A stretch of 64,000 nucleotides of DNA from Toxorhynchites rutilus septentrionalis. Its lineage: Eukaryota; Arthropoda; Insecta; Diptera; Culicidae. Of this stretch, positions 32,440 to 43,159 are shown in pieces. The stretch lies in assembly GCF_029784135.1 (NCBI RefSeq), contig NC_073746.1, forward strand, positions 60,176,097 to 60,240,096, read 5' to 3'. A program made the position numbers and the translations under genes. Below the pieces are notes generated by a model, which saw nothing but the letters and a program-made list of their open reading frames with translations, searched no databases and was not told where the DNA came from. Every line of letters begins with the position of its first letter. Positions within the stretch are counted from its first letter, which is position 1.

Positions 32440-33030
32440 ACTGACAGTAGTCAGGTTTGACTGAGGTTTGACGTCAATTGACAGTAGGCTACGACGGATG
32501 GGTCGGCGGCAAGACAATTGTCATCGTCACAAAGAAAGACATGAGTTAGCGATAGCTTGAGTTAGACGAACTTTGTATTGTCGTAAACGTTTTTGTAAAT
32601 GTATTTTAATTTGTAGTTTGTGTGTTACGCGTTTCACTCTAAAGAAGAAACACAACAATAACGATTATCTACGATTTTTACGATTTGGATAAGGGAAATG
32701 TCACGACTCAATGTTGAAGCCCTTGAAGCTATGATAATTGTCCAGAAGTACTTTGATCTGGAATGTGACAAATTTTATTATGAATTCGCAATCTTCTTCG
32801 TAAAGTCGCTTCATAATCTAAATATTCCTGCGTTGTAGAGCTTTGTAGATGTTTGAATGTTTGGTTTTATTCTCTCAATAAAATTCTTCAACATAAAAAA
32901 AAATGGATAATGTCGGAGAATATCCGGAGAGACGTGGTACTAAGGCCTGTCAATTGAAATAACTTATTGAATATCCGAATAGGTTTTATGTACCTGTTAC
33001 CAAAACTATATCTCCAACGATGCCACTTCT
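32440..33030. other. Intergenic
   Basis: No gene or repeat boundary seen. Confidence 0.4.
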
Positions 33031-33035
33031 AACCA

Positions 33036-33850
33036 TTGTTAACGGCACAAATTCGTAGAAAATTCATGATCGACCCTCCTAAAATCAATTTAACCAAAAA
33101 CCCTCCTAAAATCAATTTTCCTTTTTTTTTATTAGTTCGGATATCATTTTATGATGCATTGAATTGCCATAACTCTTTTGTGAAAGGTTTGGTGGCCCTG
33201 GAAAGCGCCAAACAAACTGCCGTATATCAGAATTTGTATCTTTATTTTGTCAACGCACTCTTCTAGACAATCTGAATGCAGTCAAACAATTTTGCATCAA
33301 TATGATGTGCTGGATCGATTACACAAACGTGGTTGTCCGTTGTACGGTAACAAAATTAAAACTCGTTGGCCGCTGCTACCGCTATCCGCTGCTGATAATG
33401 GTATTCGTGGTTATGCTGAAACGGTGGCCTTAGCGTATGATCTCTACTTCGCGGTTACAAAATGTATGTCAATTTTTTTTTTTTTTTTTTTTATCTGTAT
33501 TATAGTGATTTTCAACTCATTAGGCTGGTTCGTCACTTTTACTTCCATTTTTGGAAGAATGTCGGGAGTGAGAATTGAACTCGTGACCTTTAGCGTGAGA
33601 GGCATGGATGTTACCACTACGCCAGATCGCCTCCGTGTATGTATGTCAAATGTTTTCGGAAGGCAATTCTCAAATTTATTCGATTTGACTGGCGGTAGAA
33701 TCACAAGGGGAGCAGCTTACGATTCAATGTTTCGCCGGTATTCAAATTATATTCCGTTGTTACTTTAGTTGCTGCTTTTGGTCGGAACAATTTTAGGAGC
33801 ACAAATTAGACCGATCATGGCGTGGCACTCAGCGCGTTTGGATAATGCTT
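33036..33850 (+). pseudogene. Unknown protein-like ORF, interrupted by a SINE
   Basis: One frame at 33,140-33,266 (ALNCHNSFVKGLVALESAKQ) shifts into another at 33,247-33,470 containing LHKRGCPLYGNKIKTRW and NGIRGYAETVALAYDLYF. The SINE then inserts. Its 11-bp target duplication leaves the same frame continuing after 33,650 (NVFGRQFSNLFDLTGGRI, RRYSNYIPLLL). One in-frame stop later the text continues to 33,850, followed by AATAAA at 33,886. Composition is clearly protein-like. I recognise no domain. Possibilities: exon of a decayed host gene, or an endogenous copy of an RNA-virus gene. Neither is demonstrated. Confidence 0.35.
33473..33638 (-). mobile_element. tRNA-derived SINE, copy 2
   Basis: Same family and orientation as 8,302-8,455, with a longer A-tail (poly-T on the plus strand). 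The flanking 11-bp duplication ATGTATGTCAA lies at 33,462-33,472 and 33,639-33,649. The insertion splits the unknown ORF. Confidence 0.85.
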
Positions 33851-33975
33851 GACATTTCACAATTATTCACTTATTTATCTCAAAAAAATAAAATAAATAC
33901 ATAAAATGTTATTCATTGTGATAGATGCGTAGACATATTCCCTATCAATTGATTCAAAAACGATCTATTAAGAAT

Positions 33976-34117
33976 TTTTTTCTGTTTCTGACTTCCAACA
34001 CTTTTTGACTGGTTCTTTACTTTACTTCCATTTCGCAAGAATGTAGGGAGTGAGAATTGAACTCGTGACCTTTGGCATGAGTGATATAGATGTTACCACT
34101 ACGCCAGATCGCCTCCC
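33976..34117 (-). mobile_element. tRNA-derived SINE, copy 3
   Basis: More diverged copy with GGAGGCGATCTGGCGTAGTG as head on the minus strand and a body similar to the other two. Flanked by imperfect CTATTAAGAA / CTATTAATGAA. Only about 330 bp from copy 2. Confidence 0.7.
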
Positions 34118-34930
34118 TATTAATGAATGCTCGAGTTATAAGCATTCGATATCTTTCATTTTTTCCTACATGTTCAGTGTTTAGATTTTCATTCTATTTT
34201 TTCAATCTATGTAGACCAATACATTCTTAATAGTACCCCCCATGAAGTCTTGTTAGACATAGTCATAGACTGAAGAGAAGGAGGAGATAATTCGTTAGGG
34301 GAGATGGGGGTAAGACGGACATGTTAAGGAAAACTTCAATTGTATCTTTGGAAACTCATTTTTCAATTTCAATTTCAAAATATTAAAAGCAGTTTCTTAC
34401 AGTTCAATATACTGGTTTTCGGAATAACTGGCCAAATGTTTTATTAAAATGTATTTTTCCATGTTTTTTACTGAAATTAAAACAAGCCGAATAGTACAAC
34501 ATTTTTATCGGTGCGGGTATAATGGACATGTAGTGGGAGGGATATGGACAGGTCCATAATATACGAAGCGTAGAGATTTATCGCTCACGAGACGAACAAT
34601 TTAACTCTCTCCCAGTGTTTGTGCGTCCAGTAACTGAAATAGAACAAAAAGAGAAAGCAATATAAAAAAGAGTTCAATCCCTTCCTTCCTTCACTTTCCA
34701 TCATGCATTGGATGTGATTATGGATATGACTGTCCATTTCAACCCCCCCCCCCTCCCCAGTGCAATTATTTCAATAATTCAAATCTACCACTTACGAATG
34801 AATTTACTTTTCCGTACGTACTAATATCGCTTCTCTGTCAACTCACAAACCGAAATATAGCCATCAGCGAATTCAATTTCACAATTAAACCACTCAAAAT
34901 GCTTAATATCGAAGCCGCAAAAATTACATC
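34118..34930. other. Intergenic with GGGGGTAAGACGGAC motif
   Basis: The motif near 34,308-34,322 resembles ends of GGGGTAAG-type elements but no partner was found. A C-rich run sits at 34,742-34,756. No gene. Confidence 0.3.
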
Positions 34931-34935
34931 CACAC

Positions 34936-35305
34936 GTGGAATTATGTTCGAATTTCGGTTTTTGTTTCTCTATTCCACTTTTCCACGCGGGCTGCAACTG
35001 GACTTGCAAAATGGAGAAAAAAAAACTCTTGAATTTGATTGAATATTGCATATTTAACGAGGTGAATTCAATAATGGGTGGATTCAAAAAACTCGTCAAA
35101 ATTTTACGATGTTTTAGACATATCTTGCAATATCGTACGGAATACGAAGGAATGTTAGAAGCACAGGTTTCAAAGCTCATGAAGCGTTGATGTATCCAGC
35201 GTCGAAAGCCGTATCCTCTCTTGATCCTTCCTTCACTGATTGCTATCAAAAATTGGCTGAAAAGCGATTCGAGAGGCTTTTGACTTTATTGACGGATATC
35301 TTCTA
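34936..35305 (+). pseudogene. Unknown protein-like frames
   Basis: A first frame (MGGFKKLVKILRCFRHILQY, EYEGMLEAQ) ends at 35,190. An overlapping frame from about 35,165 to a stop near 35,305 gives ALMYPASKAVSSLDPSF and KRFERLLTLLTDIF. The two could derive from one protein broken by a frameshift. No family recognised. It sits in the same orientation as the 33.0-33.85 kb and 35.3-35.7 kb frames. Confidence 0.3.
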
Positions 35306-35308
35306 GCC

Positions 35309-35710
35309 ATGAAGAAGATCAATTTACAAAACTCAACGAAGTTATTGGCCACTTACTTTTTTAAGATAATTTCATGTAAATGTTCACTGCGACATCGTAT
35401 AGGTGACTTTTGTGTAGCACCTTTTGGAGTATTCCAAGTGATATATCATCGATGGTCTGTAAAACGTTATCTCCGAAGGTCTCAATCCCCGAGGAATCAG
35501 TCTATAGGTGTGAAACCATACGGTTTAAGTAGCCAATTGGTAGGACTAAAACAAGATATAAATGGTTCATCAAACTCACCTTTTCATTATGGCAACATTT
35601 TACTGTCAATACTCACTGAACAGTTTTTACTTTCGCACATGTCACGAATCACGCGTGAGCTGTCAAAAATTTTCACCATTTATCAAAAAACACGCAAACA
35701 TATTCAATGA
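35309..35710 (+). CDS. Unknown 133-residue ORF
   Basis: Starts with ATG four bases after the stop of the preceding frame. Text such as IGDFCVAPFGVFQVIYHRW and SIGVKPYGLSSQLVGLKQ is protein-like; the C-terminal 40 residues are less so. No domain, signal peptide or membrane segment recognised. It may belong with the two preceding unknown blocks as one decayed gene or viral relic, or be chance. Confidence 0.25.
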   Translation: MKKINLQNSTKLLATYFFKIISCKCSLRHRIGDFCVAPFGVFQVIYHRWSVKRYLRRSQSPRNQSIGVKPYGLSSQLVGLKQDINGSSNSPFHYGNILLSILTEQFLLSHMSRITRELSKIFTIYQKTRKHIQ

Positions 35711-35989
35711 ACTCAAGAACACATTTTTTCCATGAAATTGCATCTTTCAAAATGATCACAATCAAATCAAAACATACAGAAGTCGAGCAACATTTTCAAA
35801 CGAATTTCAAACCTTCAAAACAAATGTTTGACCAATCATACGAAATCATCCCATTCAAATTAGTAACCATATTCGGACCGAGCACAATACAGCGCTAATA
35901 CGCTGCGAGATTGGATGCTGGGCGCTCTAATGGCTACCGAATTGAACGTTGCTTTTAATTGATATTGATATAATTGGGGCGGGGAACGA

Positions 35990-37140
35990 AGAGCGGAACG
36001 GACCGTATATCGATCGGTCGAAAGCCTAAATTGTTATGGGCGAAGAGGCAGCAGCAGCAAATAAGCGAACGAAAGAGCCCAAGACAGCGGGAACAATCTT
36101 CCACATGCACCACTCCGGAGGCTGTGGTGAGTCGAAATGGAAGAGATCGTTATCGATTTATTCCGGTTTCGTGGATGTTAAAATTCCACGTAAAGCGTTT
36201 CTTGTTCATTGAGTTGGAAGCAATATCGGACTGTATTTCGTCTTCATCAATGAACCCAATTGATAACGAATTGGATGTTTTATCGAATCCCCGTATTGAA
36301 CGGGGAGCGGGAAGGCAGCCTTTTGAATTCGGTTCAACCCGAGCGAGGCTGCCATAAAAGACGATTGGAAACACTTGAGGTGAGCTGCTGCTAATCATCG
36401 ATCCGTCAGAAATGCGAGAGAACGCTTCGAAACGTTTTCAGCCATCGTAGCGTGAACATGTTAATTAGTTGTTGCGCTACGTACAGCAGCATAACGATTA
36501 ATTTTTCATCGCGATGGATTAGAATGGAGGTGTAATTAACATACAGCAGTGGTTTAAGTCGTTGAGCTCACAGTGGAACGATTTTGCACCAAGTCACTAT
36601 CAATTGGATACGGTGCTATCAAATGGAGTATTTTTGGGGCTCATGTCTTTATTTATCATTCGATTAACTGTTTTTGGTTTCGAGAAAGGATATGCTGTTG
36701 CTGTATTGACTTTCGTTGGATGTTCTCCATGTGATAGCATCTTTATTCTCAATACGTCTCCCGTAGCTAACGACGAGTCTTCCTGCGGCATAAAAGGTGT
36801 TGGAAAGGCGCATAATTTGCATCCCCCTTCAAAAGCTGCCTCTGAGTGAAACCTTTGCAAGTGCAATACTGTGCCGAGTGTTCCATTTCTGATTATCTGC
36901 TCATCTTGCTCCTCATTGCGGAGCGGTACCTACTATCGGTAGAAGCTCTGGCGCGGGCATTATTTCTTGCATCGCTGGGGCCAACAAATCATCGAAGGCT
37001 TTCGAGGTTATGGCTAATGCGCGCCTTACTTTGTTGCGTACGCCGAGATGCTTTTACGATTCGCATCGGGATGGTTCGTAATTATGGCGCATGCACGAGG
37101 TAAACGAAATAATTACCAAACGGTTAATCTTTTTCTATAA
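35990..37140. other. GC-richer single-copy island
   Basis: No repeats and higher G+C. Several frames overlap on both strands without domain, so coding is doubtful. Homeodomain-like TTAATTAG and GATTAATTTTT cores lie at 36,460-36,510 and CGTAATTA at 37,078. Candidate conserved non-coding DNA. Confidence 0.35.
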
Positions 37141-37550
37141 ATCGCGCCCCTAATGGCAGTGCTTGACAAAGAGTGTGTTTTGTGGATAAGAAAAAAATAT
37201 GTATAACTGTGGTTCACCGGGGCGCTCTAACGGTTCTGTGTTCTCCGTTTGTAGCGGGCCAGATGGGAACATCGCGAAATAATCTTGCAAAATGATCGGC
37301 TGCCAGAAGAGAGCTAATGATTGATGGTTATCTGCACTTGATTGCAGAAAAAACACCTTAAAATGCGGATTCTGAGGGTTGTGGTTTTTCTTCATCAAAA
37401 CGCTTAATTTAATTAAAATTTGTTTTAATCAATATTCGGTGTGAGAATATGACTCTGCTCTTTGAAAATAAAACACATTTGCTTGATTAGAATATAAACA
37501 AAAAATATTTGTAGCACCGTATACAGCTACAAATTTGATCCATCTCCTAG
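37141..37550. other. Intergenic
   Basis: No feature recognised. Confidence 0.4.
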
Positions 37551-37810
37551 TTATTTTACGGATTGCTCATATGAAGAAGTCCTGATGATTATAGATAATC
37601 TGATAGGCAAATTTTGATGCTTTCGGCACATATTGTTGTCGTCAAGATTGATACGAAAGAGTAGGGCGTGTAACAATTGGAAATGAGGCGGGAGAAGGTG
37701 CGAATCAAGTCCCGACTTTAGTTCATATTTTGGAATCATGGTTTGAGGTCTATCTTAGGTATAATCGAGTGGAGCTTAGTTCATTCGTCTCTAGCCTTGA
37801 GAAAGGCCAA
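37551..37810 (-). mobile_element. I-clade LINE fragment
   Basis: On the minus strand LHALLFRINLDDNNMC matches LDALLFRINLVSSNLC of the 20.94-21.43 kb relic. The 5' part is joined directly to the tail motif GGCCTTTCTCAAGGCTAGAG / ACGAATGAACT, which normally closes mosquito LINEs. It is a truncated and rearranged piece. Confidence 0.55.
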
Positions 37811-38930
37811 TGGAAAACTTTACTCTACACCTGCACTACACCTCGGGCAGAAACGAATGTATCAGATGCTCGTTATTGACAGCTCTGTTCGGGAAACAAA
37901 GAAATCTTAGAGAATTTCCGATTCCATTGGTGTGCAAATTATCAGTATTTGTTCGCTGTGAAAATAGTTATTAACGTTAACTTTATTTCACAAAAACGTG
38001 ACCTGTTTTCTGAGTTGGCACCCTTCCTGGAAGATGTAGTTCTACGTCAAAATACTCATTTGTTTACTAGAACATATTGTATATACTCATTTGTTTACTA
38101 GAACATATTGTATTTACTTGCTTACTTCATATCTGGATTTACTTTCTACAAATACTAGTACTTACCTATTAACGCCGCCGGCAATTTTTATTATGAATTT
38201 TGTTTTTCCGTTATGAAATTTATTCTGAGCTTCAGAGTAAGGGGGCGAAGTCACCATACAACGAGGAGACGGCCCCAAGCCGCTGAGGTGACGCATTACG
38301 AGTCGAATTCGATGTACATTATCATTTGCTAGCCTCGAATCACTCGTGTGTTTGATACATAGTCATAGTCTTTCTAAATTTAGATTGCGTACTATCATTC
38401 AACAAAATTCTCGACAGAAATTTCACACGCGGAAAAAAATGTGCACCAATCTGTACTTTTTGACGAAAATCTGTGCTCTGTACCGTACAGAATATGTATC
38501 AAAAATAATGAAAAATCTGTACCTTTCCAGATAAATCTTTACGTGTGGCAACACTGGTCCTAAGCCCTGTAGGAGGTGTTTCTTGCTACGTTTTTGTATG
38601 CATGAGAAAATTTAATTGAGACTCTAGGTGAATAGGCCAAGCTTATTTCATACATGTACCTACAATATCAAGTATGATTTGAACAAATTTGGATGAAAAA
38701 AACGCATAAATCTATCCCATTTAGCTTGATATGTGCGAGTGACCTCATTGCCCCCATTAGGTGACCACTTTACCTTCAAGCAAAAAAAAAGTTCGATTTT
38801 TCACCTTTTTTCTAATGATGAAAAGTGAAGTGCGTACTTCACGAAGGAGGAGGGGTGCAAAGAGAAACTCCCGTACCGGGTGCAAGAGCTCCATCCGACG
38901 CCATTGCCTATATTGCTTTTATATTGTACT
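37811..38930. other. Intergenic with one 31-bp tandem pair
   Basis: ATACTCATTTGTTTACTAGA... is present twice head to tail (38,052-38,082 and 38,083-38,113). No gene. Confidence 0.5.
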
Positions 38931-38931
38931 A

Positions 38932-39640
38932 GCTGACCCGGCAAACTTCGTCTCGCCCAAAATTTATATTTCGTTATCACATTCACGTTTTCTTACTAAG
39001 CGCATGTTCATGGGTCCAATCGCAGAACTGTTCATTGATTGATCTTCTAATCTACCCTTTAAAATTATTTTTGACTATAAAATTTCAGTACTTCTAACAA
39101 AAATCGACATTATAATAGCAGATTATCATCCATTAAAATCCATTTCCACTTGCGAAAGAATTTTCCCATTCTTCTTCAGAGTTTTCCGAAAATTTTCAAT
39201 TATCAGGTTTGGTTGAAATATGTGCATTATTTTCATGGGACGCCTCTCCTATCCAGAGGAGGAAGGGATGTCATATCATCATAGAAACCTTTATCGTACC
39301 CAAAAACCCTCACATCTCAAATTTAGCTCCATTTGCTTGATTAGTTTTCGAGTTATGCAGAAATTTGTGTTTCATTTGTATGGCAGCCTCCCCTTAGATA
39401 GTAGATAGGGGGGTGGAGTGTCTAACCTCCATAGAAACATTTATTGCACCCTAAAACCTTCACATACCAAATTTGGTTTCATTTGCTTGATGAATTCTCG
39501 AGATATGCAGAAATTTGTGTTTCATTTGTATGACAGCCCCCCCATGGAATGTTTAACCACCGTAAAAACATTCATTGCACCTTAAAACCTCCACATGCCA
39601 AATTTGGTTTCATTACCCATTGGGTATTTTCTCCTGAAAA
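38932..39640 (+). repeat. GCTGACCCGGCAAAC repeat with ~115-bp tandem units
   Basis: Begins ACTAGCTGACCCGGCAAACT, a phrase common in arthropod dispersed repeats. From about 39,280 a unit containing ACCTTCACATACCAAATTTG and GCAGAAATTTGTGTTTCATT is repeated two to three times (near 39,300, 39,440 and 39,560). Element class not determined. Confidence 0.55.
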
Positions 39641-39788
39641 TTTGTTTAGAATTAGTTTAGAGTGTATTTTTTTTATCTCATTTTTTTATTTATTAGGCTC
39701 ATTAGCATTTTAGCTGTAACAGAGCCGAGTTTTAATCGTGTACATGTACATATGTTTATGTTTCTATAAATTGTAAACTACACAGTAG

Positions 39789-39918
39789 CAAGCAAACCAT
39801 TTGTCATGACAATGTCATGCTCATACGGTATGAGGCATGATGTCGACGCCAACCTCTCTCAGTTTCTATTCTGTTTTCGCATTTTCGCATGACATTGTCA
39901 TGACAAATGGTTTGCTTG
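39789..39918. mobile_element. 130-bp hAT-type MITE
   Basis: Inverted ends match perfectly for 32 bp, starting CAAGCAAACCATTTGTCATG. An exact 8-bp duplication CACAGTAG lies on both sides (39,781-39,788 and 39,919-39,926). Eight-bp duplications are the hAT mark. The centre of about 66 bp has no coding capacity. Confidence 0.9.
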
Positions 39919-40022
39919 CACAGTAGCCATTTTAGGCGTTAGGTTTTTCTGTTCCATTACATTATGCTAAATTACACAGCAGTAGCCATTTAGGCGTAAG
40001 GGTATTCTTTCTGTTCTTCCAT
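39919..40022. repeat. Imperfect ~50-bp tandem pair
   Basis: CACAGTAGCCATTTTAGGCG...TTCTGTTCCATTA and CAGCAGTAGCCATTTAGGCG...TCTGTTCTTCCATT stand next to each other. Simple local duplication with divergence. Confidence 0.5.
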
Positions 40023-40211
40023 TGTTCCGCAGACCGGACAGCGGAGACAGTTGATATTGATCATTGTTGGGTTATTTATAGAACAGCAGCCCGATGTTTC
40101 TTGCAGAGCAGAGCAGTTGTATGGATGAATCGATCTTATTTCGACCGTGGATCGATCTCCATCGCTGATGATGGTTGCTTGGACGTAGTTATTCTATAAC
40201 AACACAAAGAT

Positions 40212-40750
40212 GGTCGCGGCAATACATACACACACTCTTTACAGATACACGGGTCAAAGGTTGTGCACTCCACTGATGATTCAACAAGAGCCAAAGGTTG
40301 TACCGCTCATGACAACTCTACACGAGCTGATGATTGCGCCGGCCATTGACCATTCTATCCTGGATTCCTCGAGTCGAGAAGACGCACCACGCTAGATATG
40401 GGGTACATACTAGAGGGCGTTGCTGATTAATGGTCAGCTGCATCCCAATAGGAAGTATCCCGTGTCGGGCACACGTACAGAGCATTGGAGACAGCAACAT
40501 CCCAATTACGAGAACACTTGTAATACTAACCTCGAGCCGACCGCGAGTAATCGGTTACATATTAGATAATAAGGTTACTGACATAGATAATAAGAAAAAT
40601 TGTCAAAATATTGAACTCCGGCCCCGTCAGGCTAACGCCATATGAGCCTACCTAGAAGCGAATGAACTGAAAAGTTTAAACCCTCTTAAAGCCAAAAAGA
40701 AGAAGAAGAAGCCATATGAGCCTTGATAAAAATATATATTTTGAAAAAAA
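40212..40750 (+). mobile_element. I-clade LINE 3' end, copy D
   Basis: Same 3' UTR as copies A-C, from TCGCGGCAATACATACACAC to TAAAAATATATATTTTGAAA. It contains a small later insertion (next entry). No ORF left. Confidence 0.75.
40650..40710 (+). mobile_element. 61-bp LINE-tail insertion with 13-bp TSD
   Basis: Within copy D, GCCATATGAGCCT occurs at 40,637-40,649 and again at 40,711-40,723. Between them are GAAGCGAATGAACTGAAAAG and a GAAGAAGAAGAA tail. This is the 3' extremity of another LINE family (cf. 7,415 and 37,790), inserted with a 13-bp target duplication. Confidence 0.75.
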
Positions 40751-40767
40751 AACAAAGATGGTCAATT

Positions 40768-40840
40768 GAGGGTCCTGAGTTTGAACTCACGATCGATCGC
40801 TTAGTAAGCGAACGTGTAATCAAGTGGCTACGAAGACCCC
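40768..40840 (-). repeat. tRNA-like SINE fragment
   Basis: On the minus strand GGGTCTTCGTAGCCACTTGA, TTCGCTTACTAAGCGATCGA and a B-box-like GAGTTCAAACTC. Same family as 29,975-30,030. The body is missing. Confidence 0.5.
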
Positions 40841-40843
40841 CTA

Positions 40844-41905
40844 AGAGTGTATTGTTTACACTGTATTTTTATCGCTATCAGTTTTTCGAAAATTGGAAAA
40901 ATTGCGTCACGCGAGAAGCAACGTCGCGAATTGATTTTGCGCAAATTCCTGGAAAATCCTCAACTCTCTCAACGTGACATCGGAAAACAATTCGGAATCG
41001 TGCAGTCAACGGTGAGTCGGGTGATTCAACGTTACTACGAAGCTCTGAGCATTAAATGAAAGGAGAAATGCGGATCACATGCGTGTCATTAAAGTGTTTA
41101 AGCGGAATCCCAATGCATCGGTCAGCGCTGTGGCCAAAAAATTAAATCTGTCCAATACTTTCGTTCAGAGAGAGAGAAACCGGGAGGGACTGCTCCAAAT
41201 CGCGACGAACGGCAAAATACGGTGGGAAAATCACTGGCCCTAAAACTGCACATCAAGATGCTGACGAAGCCTCCGGGGCTACTGGTCTTCACTGCCGAGC
41301 AAAAGTTTGATGTTCCGGAGGAAGTAATGCAAAAACTTTTGCCAAACTTGAAGTTTGCCAAGAAATACATGATTTGGCAAGCGGTCTGCTCATTTGGCAA
41401 ACGGAGTGCGGCGTTCGTGACTACCGGGACGGGCAGATTTATCTCAATATGTGCCTACAGTAGCGTTTGCTTTCTATGTTGAAGCAACATGATCTTCTGG
41501 CCCGATCTAGTTTCGTGAAACTATATAAAGGATGTCCTGGAGTAGTACGAAGCTAACAGGGTCATTCTCGTACCAAAGGACATGAACCCCCTCAACGCAC
41601 CGGAACTAAGAAGCTAGCACTACGGAATCATCCCAAGGAGGTCAAATTTGAGGAAAGTATGAATAAGAAGTGAGTTTCCTTACAGAAGAAGCTGTAGAAC
41701 ATAAACTTATGAGTGGAGTTAAGCGTAAGGTGCAAGCATACAGAATTTGAATGAAATAAATACGCCAAAAGCTTGCTAATGGATTATATTTTATTGTCTG
41801 AAAGTTTGAAAAGGATCAGTAATCTAGGCAATTCTCAATTTAAATTAATCAAGATAATTTTCTACAGCATTTTTTCCGTGATGCAACTTGAGGTGGGACA
41901 CCCTT
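40844..41905 (+). pseudogene. Decayed ITmD37E element
   Basis: TA-flanked (40,842-40,843 and 41,906-41,907). The left TIR is cut after AAGAGTGT; the right TIR (CACCCTT in plus orientation) survives. Frames recall the 25.3 kb transposase: QRRELILRKFLENPQLSQRD, IGKQFGIVQSTVSRVI, FAKKYMIWQAVCSFGKRS. The first catalytic Asp region is deleted near 41,270. Stops and shifts are numerous. An older copy of the same family. Confidence 0.8.
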
Positions 41906-41909
41906 TATT

Positions 41910-42080
41910 TCGAGTCTAGGATATCAGAAAAATTGTTCGTGATAAATTGAAATGTATGGTAACAAAAAAACAAAGCTACATTCGAAAACGATTTATCCGA
42001 ACGAAATCACAACTAGTTCAAATTATTCGTTCCACAAAGAAGGTATTGCACAGCTTCCCCGGGTTAATCTTGGTGAATTT
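41910..42080. other. Intergenic
   Basis: No feature. Confidence 0.4.
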
Positions 42081-42990
42081 TGTTCATGAAAGAATAATCA
42101 AAATAACTAAATACTGAGTGACGAATCGATTACATTTTCGACTCCCATCCCAAGCCGTGAAATTGAACTCCGCTGGCAGGTAAGCTTCCACGAAACCGCC
42201 GGCCGGCTGGTCGGCCACGGTTCGCCGAAATCGAGCGCCGGATTCGAACCGACGGAAGGCAACAACCGTGTGCCATGAGGAATGGATCAAAACGTTCGAT
42301 CTTAATCTAGTTGTTTATTTTCCTGCTAACGATTGTGTGTTAATATTTCACGCTCCATCGCCGAGCGAATAGAGACAGAGCAACAGAGGGAGGAAGAGTA
42401 GCAAAACAAAAAAGCTGAACCTGGGGGACGAGGTTTCACAGAAGGAAGTGGTCTATGCCAGTTCGGCAGTGGGAATAAAATCATTAAACATGATTTAACC
42501 GTTCCATAGGAGAAGATCGATTTCACCACCAGCAGACCGCAAGAACCCGTAGCCTACCTATATGAGTGTGGCTACACGTCTCCAGCAGTCCCAGGCCCAT
42601 TGGATACTGCAAATTCCCATGAGAATGAACGAAACCAAGCAGGTTCATCACTTTAACGCCCAGCTCTATCGTTGTAGAAGCACTCCATCCGATGGAAGCG
42701 AACATGGGGGCAAATCAATAACCATTTGTCAGAAAGTGTCGTGCGTCGGTAAACGTACAGCTAATCGGAAATTCGAATTTGATTGATAATAAACTGGCGT
42801 AAGTGGGAAGCCGGCTATCGAGAGTGAAGGGATGGCGCGCGGAATACCATAAGTCGATGAAAATTTCTGTCTACCAAACCGGCGGTGCGTTGTCTGGCGC
42901 CCTTTCATCAATGCGATTTTCTTTAGAGAGTTAGCGGTAGCTTTCTGCTGTCGAGTCGAGGAATGTATAATTCTGCGATTGCATGTGCGA
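42081..42990. other. GC-richer single-copy island
   Basis: Higher G+C, no repeat. At 42,178-42,183 CTGGCAG|GTAAGC is a perfect plus-strand donor sequence, but the preceding 60 nt show no known protein. The minus-strand frame (ARFRRTVADQPAGGFVEAYL) is unknown as well. Could be an unrecognised exon or regulatory DNA. Confidence 0.3.
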
Positions 42991-43159
42991 TGTGTTTATG
43001 TGGGTGGCGCATGAAATGAGATTCAAAGTTTTACGTATATATCGTATACATATTGTACGACCCATTTCAGTTTTTTCACGTTTTTATGTTTAAATCCACA
43101 ATTTCTACAAAGTAAACAAAGTGAAAGTCAAAGTAAAATTGAAAAAAAATCCTACATCA

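Noticed and set aside
34821..35249. 142-residue minus-strand frame
   Set aside because: It is the shadow of the more protein-like plus-strand frames in the same place.
33036..35710. Firm call of an endogenous viral gene
   Set aside because: No viral motif could be recognised with certainty; left as unknown.
42084..42290. Exon next to the GTAAGC donor at 42,180
   Set aside because: Neither strand gives a known protein and no acceptor of good quality was found.
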